Part shown: one piece after another, positions 8,759 to 17,402 of the stretch
Layout: the number at the start of each line of letters is the position of its first letter
Position numbering within the stretch: the stretch's first letter is position 1
Origin: an uncultured Alistipes sp.
GTDB lineage: Bacteria; Bacteroidota; Bacteroidia; Bacteroidales; Rikenellaceae
Assembly (NCBI GenBank): GCA_910583985.1
Contig: CAJTYA010000008.1
Span: 65,379 to 129,378, forward strand
Direction: 5' to 3'
Length of the DNA stretch: 64,000 bases
Position numbers and translations under genes: made by a program
Notes under the pieces: model-generated
The model's database searches: none
The model's input: only the letters and a program-made list of their open reading frames with translations
What the model was told of the DNA's origin: nothing

Positions 8759-9637
8759 ATGAGAGTCGATTTTCGTACAATTTTTATCGCCGCCGTCGCC
8801 CTGTCCGCCGCCTCGTGCAGCACGTACAACAAAGTGCTCAAGAGCAAGGACAGCGACCTGAAATATCGCACGGCGATCGAATACTATCGGACGGGCAAGT
8901 ACAGCAAGGCTTTGGCCCTGTTTCAGGACATCGCTCACATCTACTCCCAGTCGGCCCGGGCCGACACGATGGCCTATTACACGGGCGCCACGCTCTACAA
9001 GATGGGCGATCTGCAGTCGAGCTGCGAGTTGTTCGACGGTTTCCGGCAGCGTTTCGGCCGCAGCCCTTTCCTCGAAGACGTGGAATATATGTACGCCAAC
9101 GGGTTCTATCTGCTTTCGCCCGGCCCCGAACGGGATCAGGCGGCCACCCATCAGGCTCTCCGCGCCATAGGCGAATACCTCGACCGCTATCCCAACAGCA
9201 TCAAGAAGGACACGCTGCTCAACCGGATGATCGAACTGCGGCAGAAGCTCTGGGACAAGTCCTACCTCAACGCCAAGCTCTATTACGACATAGGCTATTA
9301 CAACTCGGCCGTGACGGCGCTCGAAAACGCCATCGAGGAGTTCCCCGAAAGCAACCACCGCGAAGAACTCTCCTTTCTGGTGCTCAAGGCCCATTACCAG
9401 TACGCCCGCAACAGCGTCGAGCGTCTGCAACGCCAGCGCTACCTCGATACGCAGGACGCCTACTATAATTTCATGGAGGAATATCCCGAAAGCCGGTATG
9501 CCAAGGAGGCGGCCAAGATGTTCGCCGAGGCCAAGGACTACCTCGACAAATACAACGCCCGCCATCCGCTCGGCAGTTCAGAGAATTCAAATCAATCAGA
9601 TAATTCCGAAACACAAGATGGAAATCAAAAAAAGTAG
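8759..9637 (+). CDS. bamD: Outer membrane protein assembly factor BamD
   Basis: A 292-residue lipoprotein of the BAM complex, which inserts beta-barrels in the outer membrane. The signal ends in a lipobox SAAS-C20. The rest is TPR-like helical repeats: YYRTGKYSKALALFQDIA, YYTGATLYKMGDLQSSCELF, YYNSAVTALENAIEEFPES and FMEEYPESRYAKEAAKMF. Length is in the normal range for Bacteroidota BamD (about 265-300). Its 3' end overlaps rpoZ by 20 bases, so translation is probably coupled. The order bamD-rpoZ-coaBC-recN is the conserved Bacteroidota arrangement. Confidence 0.93.
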   Translation: MRVDFRTIFIAAVALSAASCSTYNKVLKSKDSDLKYRTAIEYYRTGKYSKALALFQDIAHIYSQSARADTMAYYTGATLYKMGDLQSSCELFDGFRQRFGRSPFLEDVEYMYANGFYLLSPGPERDQAATHQALRAIGEYLDRYPNSIKKDTLLNRMIELRQKLWDKSYLNAKLYYDIGYYNSAVTALENAIEEFPESNHREELSFLVLKAHYQYARNSVERLQRQRYLDTQDAYYNFMEEYPESRYAKEAAKMFAEAKDYLDKYNARHPLGSSENSNQSDNSETQDGNQKK

Positions 9638-9959
9638 CATTCCGACCAACACGGTGACCCGGACGCTGACCGAACTCGATGCGCCCACGGGCAACATTTA
9701 CGAGTCCGTCGTCGTGATCTCCCGCCGCGCCAACCAGATCGCCAGCGAGATCAAGCAGGAATTGAACCGCAAGCTCGCCGACTTTTCGAGCGTGAACGAC
9801 TCGTTGGAGGAAACGTTCGAAAACCGCGAACAGATCGAAATATCGAAATATTACGAGCGCCTTCCCAAACCCGCCATCGTGGCTACCGAAGAGTTTTTGG
9901 AAGGTAAGGTCTATTTCCGCGACAGCCGGGACGACGCCCCTGCCGTGGCGGCCGAGTAG
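9618..9959 (+). CDS. rpoZ: DNA-directed RNA polymerase omega subunit
   Basis: A 113-residue protein of the Bacteroidota RpoZ/Rpb6-like type, which helps assemble and stabilise RNA polymerase. The core helix signature is YESVVVISRRANQIASEIKQEL (about residues 26-47), followed by a charged linker and a YYERLPKPAIVATEEFLEGKVYFR tail as in relatives. The start MEIKKSSIP at 9618 lies inside the bamD 3' end. Identification rests on this motif and on the conserved place between bamD and coaBC. Confidence 0.88.
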   Translation: MEIKKSSIPTNTVTRTLTELDAPTGNIYESVVVISRRANQIASEIKQELNRKLADFSSVNDSLEETFENREQIEISKYYERLPKPAIVATEEFLEGKVYFRDSRDDAPAVAAE

Positions 9960-9982
9960 TTCCCTTTACGGCAGGAGAAGCT

Positions 9983-11185
9983 ATGCTCGGAGGTAAGAAA
10001 ATAATCGTCGGAGTGACGGGGAGTATCGCAGCCTACAAGGCTGCGATACTCGTCAGAACGCTCGTCCGCCAGGGGGCCGAAGTGCGGGTGGTGATGACGC
10101 CGCTGGCCAAGGAATTCATTTCGCCACTGACGCTGGCTACGCTCAGCCGTCATCCCATTCTGGTCGATTTCTTCGATCCCGAAGACGGGCGGTGGAACAG
10201 CCACGTCGCGCTGGGCGAGTGGGCGGACGCCCTGTTGATCGCTCCGGCCACGGCCAACACGCTGGCCAAGATGGCTACCGGCGTGGCCGACAACCTGTTG
10301 CTGACGACCTATCTGTCGGCCCGCTGTCCGGTGTTCGTCGCTCCGGCGATGGACCTCGACATGTACGGACATCCCACTACGCGGTACAACCTCGACAGCC
10401 TGAAAAGTTACGGCGTCCGCGTCGTCGAGCCGGGCGAGGGCGAGCTGGCCAGCGGCCTCTCCGGCAAGGGCCGGATGGCCGAACCCGAAGAAATCGCTGC
10501 CGCGCTGTCGGCTTTCTTCGCCCGCAGGCGGAGCCTCGCCGGCTACAAGGTGCTGGTGACGGCCGGCCCGACGATCGAGCCGATCGACCCGGTGCGTTAC
10601 ATATCCAACCATTCGTCCGGCAAGATGGGGTACGCCCTCGCGGCGGAATTGCGCGACCGGGGTGCCGAGGTGATTCTGGTGACCGGCCGCACGGCCCTCT
10701 GTCCGCCCGACGGCGTGACGACGGTCGAGGTGACGACGGCCGACGAAATGTTCCGGACCGCCTCGGCGGCGTTCGAGCGGTGCGAGGCGGCCGTCATGTG
10801 CGCCGCGGTGGCCGATTATACGCCGGTCGAGGTGTCGGACCGGAAGATCAAGAAGGACGGGGGCGCGTGGACGCTCGAATTGCGGCCCACGCAGGACATC
10901 GCCGCGGCACTGGGCGCCGTGAAGGGTGACCGCCTGCTGGTGGGGTTCGCGCTGGAGACCGACCGCGAGCGCGAGAACGCCCTCTCGAAGCTCCAACGCA
11001 AGAACATGGACTTCATCGTGCTCAACTCGCTGGGCGACGAAGGGGCCGGTTTCGGCGTCGATACCAACAAAATCACCATTCTCCGGCGGAACGGCACCGA
11101 GCGGGCTTTCGGCCTCAAGAGCAAGGCCGAGGTGGCTCGTGACATCGTCGACGAGATCGAGGCCTGCCGCGCCGAGAGAGCCTGA
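9983..11185 (+). CDS. coaBC: Bifunctional phosphopantothenoylcysteine decarboxylase / phosphopantothenate-cysteine ligase
   Basis: A 400-residue fusion for two steps of coenzyme A synthesis. The N-terminal FMN-binding CoaC half (about 1-185) has GVTGSIAAYKA, the catalytic-His region SHVALGEWADALLIAPATA and PAMDLDMY. The C-terminal CoaB half begins at VTAGPTIEPIDPVRYISN (about 190) with SSGKMGYALA, AAVADYTP and KIKKD. Length equals the usual ~400. The 5' end of the reading frame holds a perfect 13-bp inverted repeat (10021-10051). It lies 23 bases after rpoZ, so the genes are probably in one transcript. Confidence 0.96.
   Translation: MLGGKKIIVGVTGSIAAYKAAILVRTLVRQGAEVRVVMTPLAKEFISPLTLATLSRHPILVDFFDPEDGRWNSHVALGEWADALLIAPATANTLAKMATGVADNLLLTTYLSARCPVFVAPAMDLDMYGHPTTRYNLDSLKSYGVRVVEPGEGELASGLSGKGRMAEPEEIAAALSAFFARRRSLAGYKVLVTAGPTIEPIDPVRYISNHSSGKMGYALAAELRDRGAEVILVTGRTALCPPDGVTTVEVTTADEMFRTASAAFERCEAAVMCAAVADYTPVEVSDRKIKKDGGAWTLELRPTQDIAAALGAVKGDRLLVGFALETDRERENALSKLQRKNMDFIVLNSLGDEGAGFGVDTNKITILRRNGTERAFGLKSKAEVARDIVDEIEACRAERA
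10021..10051. repeat. 13-bp perfect inverted repeat within coaBC
   Basis: GAGTATCGCAGCC and its reverse complement, separated by 5 bases, covering codons 13-23. It would form a strong mRNA hairpin just after the start. Confidence 0.6.
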
Positions 11186-11401
11186 GCGGGGGCGGTTCTC
11201 TGCCGGGGCAGGGAAAGAATAATGGAAGTTGTACGACGATACGCTTCGCCGGCGCGGGAAGGTCTCCCGTCGCCGTCGCTGCTTTCGAAGACCGCCGGAC
11301 GGCCGGGATCCGCCCTTGGGGACAGGAATGCCCCGGAAGGAAATCGGGCCGTCTTCGCGCGCCGTCGGGGGCGGGGAGTGAACGTCTAAATTTTTGAATG
11401 T

Positions 11402-13060
11402 ATGTTATGCCGTCTGTCGGTTGAAAACTATGCGTTGATCGATCGTCTGGACATCGAGTTTTCCGCCGGACTGAATATCGTGACCGGCGAAACGGGAGCC
11501 GGTAAGTCGATTCTGCTCGGTGCGCTGGGCCTCGTGCTCGGCGGCCGGACCGACGTTTCCGTCCTGCGCGACGGGGCGCGGAACTGCGTGATCGAAGCCG
11601 AGTTCGACGTCCGGGACCGCGGGCTCGAAAACCTGTTCGAGGGGGCGGATGTCGATTACGAGGACCGCACGTCGATCCGTCGGGTCATATCGCCTTCGGG
11701 CAAGAGCCGGGCCTATGTCAACGACCTGCCCGTTCAACTTTCGGCGCTGCGCGAAATCGGACTGCGGTTGATCGACATCCATTCCCAGCATCAGACGTTG
11801 CTGCTCGGCGACGGTCGTTTCCAGACCGGAATCGTCGATGCCGTGGCCGGCCATGCCGACCTGTTGTGCCGCTACGGGGCGGCGTTCGACGAAATGACGG
11901 CCCTCGAACGCGAACTGTCTCTCTTGCGGCAGAAGGCCTCCGAGAGCGAGCGGGATCGCGAATACGTCGCCTTTCAGCTCGACGAGTTGCGCGGGGCGAA
12001 GCTCGCCGAGGACGAACAGACCGAGCTCGAATCGCTGCGGTCTGAACTGACCCATGCCTCCGAAATCCGCGATACGCTGCTGTTCGCTGCCGAGGAGTTC
12101 GATGGTGCGGAAAATAGTCTGCTCTCCCGCCTCAAGTCGCTGGAACTGTCGTTGGGGCGTATACAGCCTTTCTATTCGGCGGCGGGCGAATTCTACACGC
12201 GCCTGCATGCCGCCGTGCTCGACCTGAAGGATATGGCCTCGGAAATTGCTTCGCAGAGCGAGCGGGTGGATGCCGATCCCGACCGGCTCGATAAGGTGGA
12301 GCGGCGGCTCGATCTGCTCTACACGTTGCAGCAGAAACACAAGGTGGCTTCGGTGGCCGAATTGCTCGCTTTGCAGGCCGACTACGAAGCCCGTCTGAAC
12401 GGAATCGAAAGTTGCGCACGCGACATCGAAGCGCTCGAAGCCCGGCTGGACGGACTGCGTGTCCGGACGCAGGAGCTGGCCGCCGAACTGACCCGCGGGC
12501 GTCGGGAGGCGGTTCCGGCGATCCGCGAACGGGTCGAGGCGATGCTCGCCGATCTGGGCATGCCGTCGGCGCACCTCGACATCGAGGTCGTTCCTTCCGG
12601 CAGGCTGTCGGCCGACGGGGCCGACACGGTCCGCTTCCTGTTCTCGGCCAACCGGAACATGGCGCTCCAGCCTGTGGAGAAGGTGGCTTCGGGGGGCGAA
12701 ATGTCTCGCCTGATGCTTTGTATCAAGGCGTTGGTCGCTCGTTACAGCCAGTTGCCCACGATCGTCTTCGACGAAATCGACACCGGCGTGTCGGGTCTCG
12801 TCGCCGACCGTATGGGCCGCATCGTCGAAGACCTTTCCTCCGTTTTGCAGATCGTCAACATCACCCATTTGCCGCAGGTCGCATCCAAGGGCGAGGTCCA
12901 TTTCTTCGTCTATAAGGAAGACACCGCCGAGGGAACCGTCACGCGGCTCCGCAGGCTGACCCCGGAACAGCGGGTCGAGGAGATCGCCAAAATGCTCAGC
13001 GGGGCGGACGTCACGCAGGCGGCGCTCGAACAGGCCCGTCTGTTGCTCAAGGCGGATTGA
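11402..13060 (+). CDS. recN: DNA repair protein RecN
   Basis: A 552-residue SMC-like ATPase used in double-strand break repair. Residues 28-36 form the Walker A motif in IVTGETGAGKSILLG. A long helical coiled-coil region fills about 150-370. The ABC signature KVASGGEMSRLMLCIK and the Walker B IVFDEIDTGVSG (near 455) follow. VNITHLPQVASKG is the usual C-terminal motif. Length matches the family (about 550). It follows coaBC after a 216-base spacer; in many Bacteroidota a DUF4835 gene fills this gap, but none is seen here. Confidence 0.97.
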   Translation: MLCRLSVENYALIDRLDIEFSAGLNIVTGETGAGKSILLGALGLVLGGRTDVSVLRDGARNCVIEAEFDVRDRGLENLFEGADVDYEDRTSIRRVISPSGKSRAYVNDLPVQLSALREIGLRLIDIHSQHQTLLLGDGRFQTGIVDAVAGHADLLCRYGAAFDEMTALERELSLLRQKASESERDREYVAFQLDELRGAKLAEDEQTELESLRSELTHASEIRDTLLFAAEEFDGAENSLLSRLKSLELSLGRIQPFYSAAGEFYTRLHAAVLDLKDMASEIASQSERVDADPDRLDKVERRLDLLYTLQQKHKVASVAELLALQADYEARLNGIESCARDIEALEARLDGLRVRTQELAAELTRGRREAVPAIRERVEAMLADLGMPSAHLDIEVVPSGRLSADGADTVRFLFSANRNMALQPVEKVASGGEMSRLMLCIKALVARYSQLPTIVFDEIDTGVSGLVADRMGRIVEDLSSVLQIVNITHLPQVASKGEVHFFVYKEDTAEGTVTRLRRLTPEQRVEEIAKMLSGADVTQAALEQARLLLKAD

Positions 13061-13825
13061 CAGAGCGCGAAAGCTGCGGGGTATGGTTCCCCTTGTCGTC
13101 ATGCGGCGGACCTTGTAGACGTGCGTTTCTGAAACCCTTCGCCCTTGCCGCGCAACCGTGCCGGCTCCGGCCTTCCGGGCGGTGTCCGATGGGGCGGAAG
13201 TCGGTTTTCGAGCCCGTTGCATCGGACGGCTGTATGACGGATTCTTTTCGCAGACCGTGTATCGGCACAAAGCCCGACGAAAAATCGCAGAAACCTTATT
13301 CCGTGAAACCTCCTGTTCGTTTCGGGGCGTTCGTTTCGATCCTGCGAGGCGGCGGCGGGGCCTTTTGCGGACCGGAACCTGCGGCATGCCCGTCGCGTCG
13401 GATGCCGTTCGTTGCGGAAGAACGGGGGAGGCGGTTTGCAGCGTATTCCTGTTTTTCGTATTTTGTCCGGGGACCGGACCTTACCCGATGGATGCCGGAC
13501 GGGTCCGGAGCGGTCTTTCGACGGAACCCTTCCGGGAGCGGCCGCGGTGCGGCTTGTCGTTGTCCGGTGCGGATCGCCGATGCGGAACCGGAAACCGCGG
13601 CAGGGGTAGGGCCGTGCAGGACCGGGACATCTTTTTATCGTCGTTAGCCGTCGGATTCCGCTCCGATTTTACCTCTTGCCGGTCAATCTTTTAGGTGTTT
13701 CGAGCCGAATAATTTTGAATTTAGACAACGTATTTATATATTTGCAACTCGATGTAAAATTTAACAATCAGAGTAATTTTGTAACACATGCGAAAGATGT
13801 GTGAAACGAATACCGATTGGATGCC
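13061..13825. other. Long spacer between recN and leuA
   Basis: Up to about 13,640 it is GC-rich and open in several frames, with no recognisable protein. The last ~150 bases turn AT-rich and carry the leuA promoter (13714-13744) and an 80-base leader. A small hairpin (ACACAT / ATGTGT around 13784-13802) is visible in the leader. No leucine-codon leader peptide was found. Confidence 0.6.
13714..13744 (+). promoter_or_regulatory. Promoter of the leuACD-cimA operon
   Basis: TTTG (13714-13717), a 19-base spacer and TATATTTG (13737-13744): a full match to the Bacteroidota -33/-7 consensus. It is one of the two strongest promoters in the window. Confidence 0.8.
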
Positions 13826-15337
13826 ATGAGTGAGAAGTTGTATGTTTTCGACACGACGCTGCGCGACGGGGAGCAGGTTCCCGGCTGCCAGCTCAATACG
13901 ATTGAAAAAATAGAGGTGGCCAGAGCGCTCGAAGCCCTCGGCGTGGATGTCATCGAGGCGGGATTTCCCGTGTCGAGTCCGGGCGATTTCAATTCCGTCC
14001 GCGAAATTTCCAAAGCCGTTTCGCTGCCCGTCATCTGTGCGCTGACCCGCGCCGTGCCCAAGGACATCGACGCGGCGGCCGACGCTTTGGCCTTGGCCAA
14101 ACGCAAGAGAATCCATACCGGCATCGGCGTTTCGCATTCCCATATCTACCATAAGCTCAATTCCAACCCCGACGAGATCGTCGAACGGGCCGTGGCCGCG
14201 GTGAAATACGCCCGCAAGTATGTGGAGGACGTCGAGTTCTATGCCGAGGACGCCGGACGCGCCGACAACGAATATCTGGCCCGCGTGGTGCAGGCCGTCA
14301 TCGCGGCCGGAGCCACGGTCGTCAATATCCCCGATACGACGGGCTACTGCCTGCCGTTAGAGTACGGACGTAAGATCAAATACCTGATGGAGCATGTGGA
14401 CAACATCCACCGGGCGATCCTCTCGACGCATTGTCACAACGATCTGGGCATGGCTACGGCCAACACGCTCGAAGGCGTCATCAACGGCGCCCGTCAGGTC
14501 GAAGTGACGATCAACGGCATCGGCGAGCGGGCGGGCAACACGGCCCTCGAAGAAGTCGTCATGGCCCTGCGGTGCCACCGGCATCTGGGGATCGACACTT
14601 CGGTCGACAGCAAGCTGCTCACCTCGACGAGCCGCATGGTGGCCAGCATGATGAACATGCCGGTGCAGGCCAACAAGGCCATCGTGGGCCGCAACGCCTT
14701 CGCCCACTCTTCGGGCATCCATCAGGACGGCGTGCTCAAGAACCGCGAAAGCTACGAGATCATCGACCCTGTGGACGTCGGTCTCGACGAGTCGGTCATC
14801 GCGCTCACGGCCCGCAGCGGACGCGCCGCGCTGAGCCACCGGCTCGAACTGCTCGGATACAAGCTCGAACAGAACGAACTGGACGAGGTCTATGCCCGGT
14901 TCCTCGATCTGGCCGACAAGAAGAAAGACATCCGCGACGACGATTTGCTCTATTTAGTCGGCGACGCGGGCGGACGGGCCTCCAAACGCATACGGCTCAA
15001 GTATTTGCAGATCCTTACCGGTACGCTCATCCCGACGGCCACGGTCATCGTGCGCATCGGCGAGAGCGAGCGTACGGCCACCCACACCGGCAACGGTCCG
15101 GTCGACGCGGCGGTCAAGGCCATCAAGACGCTCATCAACGAACAGGTGCTCATCACCGAGTTCCTGATTCAGGCGATGAACAAGGGCAGCGACGACGTGG
15201 GCCGCGTCCACGTGCAGGTCAAGTGCGGGCAGTTGCTCGTGCACGGCTTCTCGGCCGACACCGACGTGGTGAAGGCGGCCGTGGGAGCGTTCGTCGATGC
15301 GCTCAATCTGGTCAATGCCACGGAAAAAAAGGAATAG
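13826..15337 (+). CDS. leuA: 2-isopropylmalate synthase
   Basis: A 503-residue enzyme that condenses 2-oxoisovalerate with acetyl-CoA, the first committed step of leucine synthesis. The HMGL-like TIM barrel has DTTLRDGEQVPG (9-20), the metal ligands H202 and H204 in STHCHNDLGMA and INGIGERAGNTALEE. The C-terminal LeuA regulatory (leucine-binding) domain covers about 385-500, so feedback inhibition is likely. The ATG at 13826 (MSEKLYVFDTT) is chosen; an in-frame TTG at 13817 is unlikely. First gene of an operon with leuC 23 bases downstream. Confidence 0.94.
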   Translation: MSEKLYVFDTTLRDGEQVPGCQLNTIEKIEVARALEALGVDVIEAGFPVSSPGDFNSVREISKAVSLPVICALTRAVPKDIDAAADALALAKRKRIHTGIGVSHSHIYHKLNSNPDEIVERAVAAVKYARKYVEDVEFYAEDAGRADNEYLARVVQAVIAAGATVVNIPDTTGYCLPLEYGRKIKYLMEHVDNIHRAILSTHCHNDLGMATANTLEGVINGARQVEVTINGIGERAGNTALEEVVMALRCHRHLGIDTSVDSKLLTSTSRMVASMMNMPVQANKAIVGRNAFAHSSGIHQDGVLKNRESYEIIDPVDVGLDESVIALTARSGRAALSHRLELLGYKLEQNELDEVYARFLDLADKKKDIRDDDLLYLVGDAGGRASKRIRLKYLQILTGTLIPTATVIVRIGESERTATHTGNGPVDAAVKAIKTLINEQVLITEFLIQAMNKGSDDVGRVHVQVKCGQLLVHGFSADTDVVKAAVGAFVDALNLVNATEKKE

Positions 15338-15360
15338 GAACTTAATCAAGACACGACACA

Positions 15361-16764
15361 ATGGGAAAAACGCTTTTCGACAAGGTTTGGGATGCGCACG
15401 TGGTCCGTCAGTTGGACGGGGGCCGCAGCGTTTTATATATCGACCGCCACTATATCCACGAGGTGACCTCGCCCGTGGCTTTTCTCGGACTCCGCAACCG
15501 GGGCATCAAGGTCGCCCGGCCGCAGAACACGACCGGTACGCCCGACCATAACGTGCCTACGCAGGATCAGGACAAGCCGGTGGCCGAAGAGCAGAGCCGC
15601 AACCAGCTCGAGGCCTTCGCCCGCAACTGCGAGGAGAACGGCGTGGAATATTTCCGGCTGGGCAGTCCGCAGCACGGCGTGGTGCATATCGTGGGGCCCG
15701 AACAGGGCATCACGCAGCCAGGCATGACGATCGTCTGCGGCGACAGCCATACCTCGACGCACGGCGCTTTCGGAGCCGTGGCTTTCGGTATCGGCACCTC
15801 CGAGGTGGAGATGGTCTTCGCCTCGCAGTGCATCCTGCAACCTAAGCCCAAAACGATGCGCATCACGGTGAACGGACGGCGCGGTCCGGGCGTGACGGCC
15901 AAGGACATCGTGCTGTATGTCATTTCCCGGATTTCCGCTTCGGGCGGAACGGGCCATTTCATCGAGTTCGCCGGCGAAGCCATCCGCGACCTGTCGATGG
16001 AGGAGCGCATGACGGTCTGCAACATGAGCATCGAATGCGGTGCGCGCGGCGGCATCATCGCGCCCGACCAGACGACGTTCGACTACGTGAAGGGACGTCC
16101 CCGCGCCCCGAAGGGCGCCGATTTCGAACGGGCCGTGGCGCGTTGGAAGGAGCTCTGTTCCGATGCCGACGCCCGGTTCGATGCCGAATACGAATTCGAC
16201 GCCGCCGACATCGAGCCGATGATTACCTACGGCACCAATCCCGGCATGGGCATGGGCATTACCGGGACGATTCCCTCCGACGAAGGCCTGAGCGGCAGCG
16301 ATAGGGCGAGCTTCGCCAAGGCGCTCGACTACATGGATTTCCGCAGCGGAGAGAAGATGATCGGCAAACGGGTCGATTACGTTTTTTTGGGCAGTTGCAC
16401 GAACGGCCGGATCGAAGACTTCCGTCAGTTCGCCCGCGCCGTGCAGGGGCGCAAGAAGGCACCCCATGTAACGGCATGGCTCGTTCCCGGCTCCAAGGGG
16501 GTCGAGGCGCAGGCCCGTGCCGAAGGGCTCGACAAGATTCTCGCCGAGGCCGGTTTCGAACTGCGCCAGCCCGGATGTTCGGCCTGTCTGGCCATGAACG
16601 CCGACAAGATTCCCGCGGGGATGTACAGCGTCTCGACGTCGAACCGCAACTTCGAGGGACGTCAGGGACCGGGTGCCCGCACCCTGTTGGCCGGTCCGCT
16701 CGTCGCGGCCGCCGCGGCAGTCACCGGTTGCGTTTCCGATCCGCGCGAAGTGTTCGGACTCTGA
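15361..16764 (+). CDS. leuC: 3-isopropylmalate dehydratase large subunit
   Basis: A 467-residue aconitase-family subunit that binds the 4Fe-4S cluster and isomerises 2- to 3-isopropylmalate. It also commonly converts citramalate for isoleucine synthesis. Motifs: MGKTLFDKVWDAHVV, DGGRSVLYIDRHYIHEVTSP, CGDSHTSTHGAFG, and three cluster cysteines in LGSCTNGRIEDF (about 346) and PGCSACLAMN (about 405 and 408). Length equals E. coli LeuC. It forms a heterodimer with the next gene product. Confidence 0.97.
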   Translation: MGKTLFDKVWDAHVVRQLDGGRSVLYIDRHYIHEVTSPVAFLGLRNRGIKVARPQNTTGTPDHNVPTQDQDKPVAEEQSRNQLEAFARNCEENGVEYFRLGSPQHGVVHIVGPEQGITQPGMTIVCGDSHTSTHGAFGAVAFGIGTSEVEMVFASQCILQPKPKTMRITVNGRRGPGVTAKDIVLYVISRISASGGTGHFIEFAGEAIRDLSMEERMTVCNMSIECGARGGIIAPDQTTFDYVKGRPRAPKGADFERAVARWKELCSDADARFDAEYEFDAADIEPMITYGTNPGMGMGITGTIPSDEGLSGSDRASFAKALDYMDFRSGEKMIGKRVDYVFLGSCTNGRIEDFRQFARAVQGRKKAPHVTAWLVPGSKGVEAQARAEGLDKILAEAGFELRQPGCSACLAMNADKIPAGMYSVSTSNRNFEGRQGPGARTLLAGPLVAAAAAVTGCVSDPREVFGL

Positions 16765-16795
16765 TCCTATCGTCGAATTTAATGCGAAATATGCC

Positions 16796-17389
16796 ATGTC
16801 CATTCCGAAATTTACCCGATTAATCACGACGGCCTGTCCGTTGAACATCGAAAACATAGATACCGACCAGATCATCCCCGCCCGCTTTCTCAAGGCCGTG
16901 GAGCGCAAAGGGTTCGGCGACAACCTGTTCCGCGACTGGCGCTATGACGAAAGCGGCGGACGGATCGCCGGTTTCCCCCTCAACGACGCCCGCTACGGAG
17001 GCGAAATCCTCGTGGCGGCCAAAAACTTCGGCTGCGGTTCGTCGCGCGAACATGCGGCATGGGCGATTTTCGACTACGGTTTCCGTGTGGTCGTGTCGAG
17101 CTTCTTCGCCGACATTTTCAAGAACAATGCGCTCAACAACGGTCTGCTGCCCATTCAGGTCAGCGAAGATTTCGAACGGAAAATCTTCGCGGCCATCGAA
17201 GCCGATCCCGCCGCGCGGTTCGAGGTCGATCTGCCTGCACAGACTTTTACGATCCTCTCGACGGGCGAAAAGACATCGTTCGCCATCGACGGCTATAAGA
17301 AAGAGTGCCTGCTCAACGGCTTCGACGATGTCGATTACCTGCTGAGCATCGGCGACGAGATCGCCCGTTACGAAGCCGCCCATGCCTGA
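16796..17389 (+). CDS. leuD: 3-isopropylmalate dehydratase small subunit
   Basis: A 197-residue partner of LeuC carrying the swivel domain. Signature stretches: NIENIDTDQIIPARFLK, FGDNLFRDWRYDE, LVAAKNFGCGSSREHAAWAI and NNALNNGLLPIQVS. Length matches the family (about 200). The ATG at 16796 gives MSIPKFTRLITTACPLN; 31 bases separate it from leuC. Confidence 0.97.
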   Translation: MSIPKFTRLITTACPLNIENIDTDQIIPARFLKAVERKGFGDNLFRDWRYDESGGRIAGFPLNDARYGGEILVAAKNFGCGSSREHAAWAIFDYGFRVVVSSFFADIFKNNALNNGLLPIQVSEDFERKIFAAIEADPAARFEVDLPAQTFTILSTGEKTSFAIDGYKKECLLNGFDDVDYLLSIGDEIARYEAAHA

Positions 17390-17402
17390 AACAGGACCTT
17401 TT

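Noticed and set aside
13057..13694. Two overlapping open frames between recN and leuA
   Set aside because: Both are Cys/Arg/Gly-rich, share the same DNA in different frames, and show no start context or family resemblance.
13784..13802. Attenuator in the leuA leader
   Set aside because: Only a 6-bp hairpin is present, with no leader peptide rich in leucine codons and no terminator stem.
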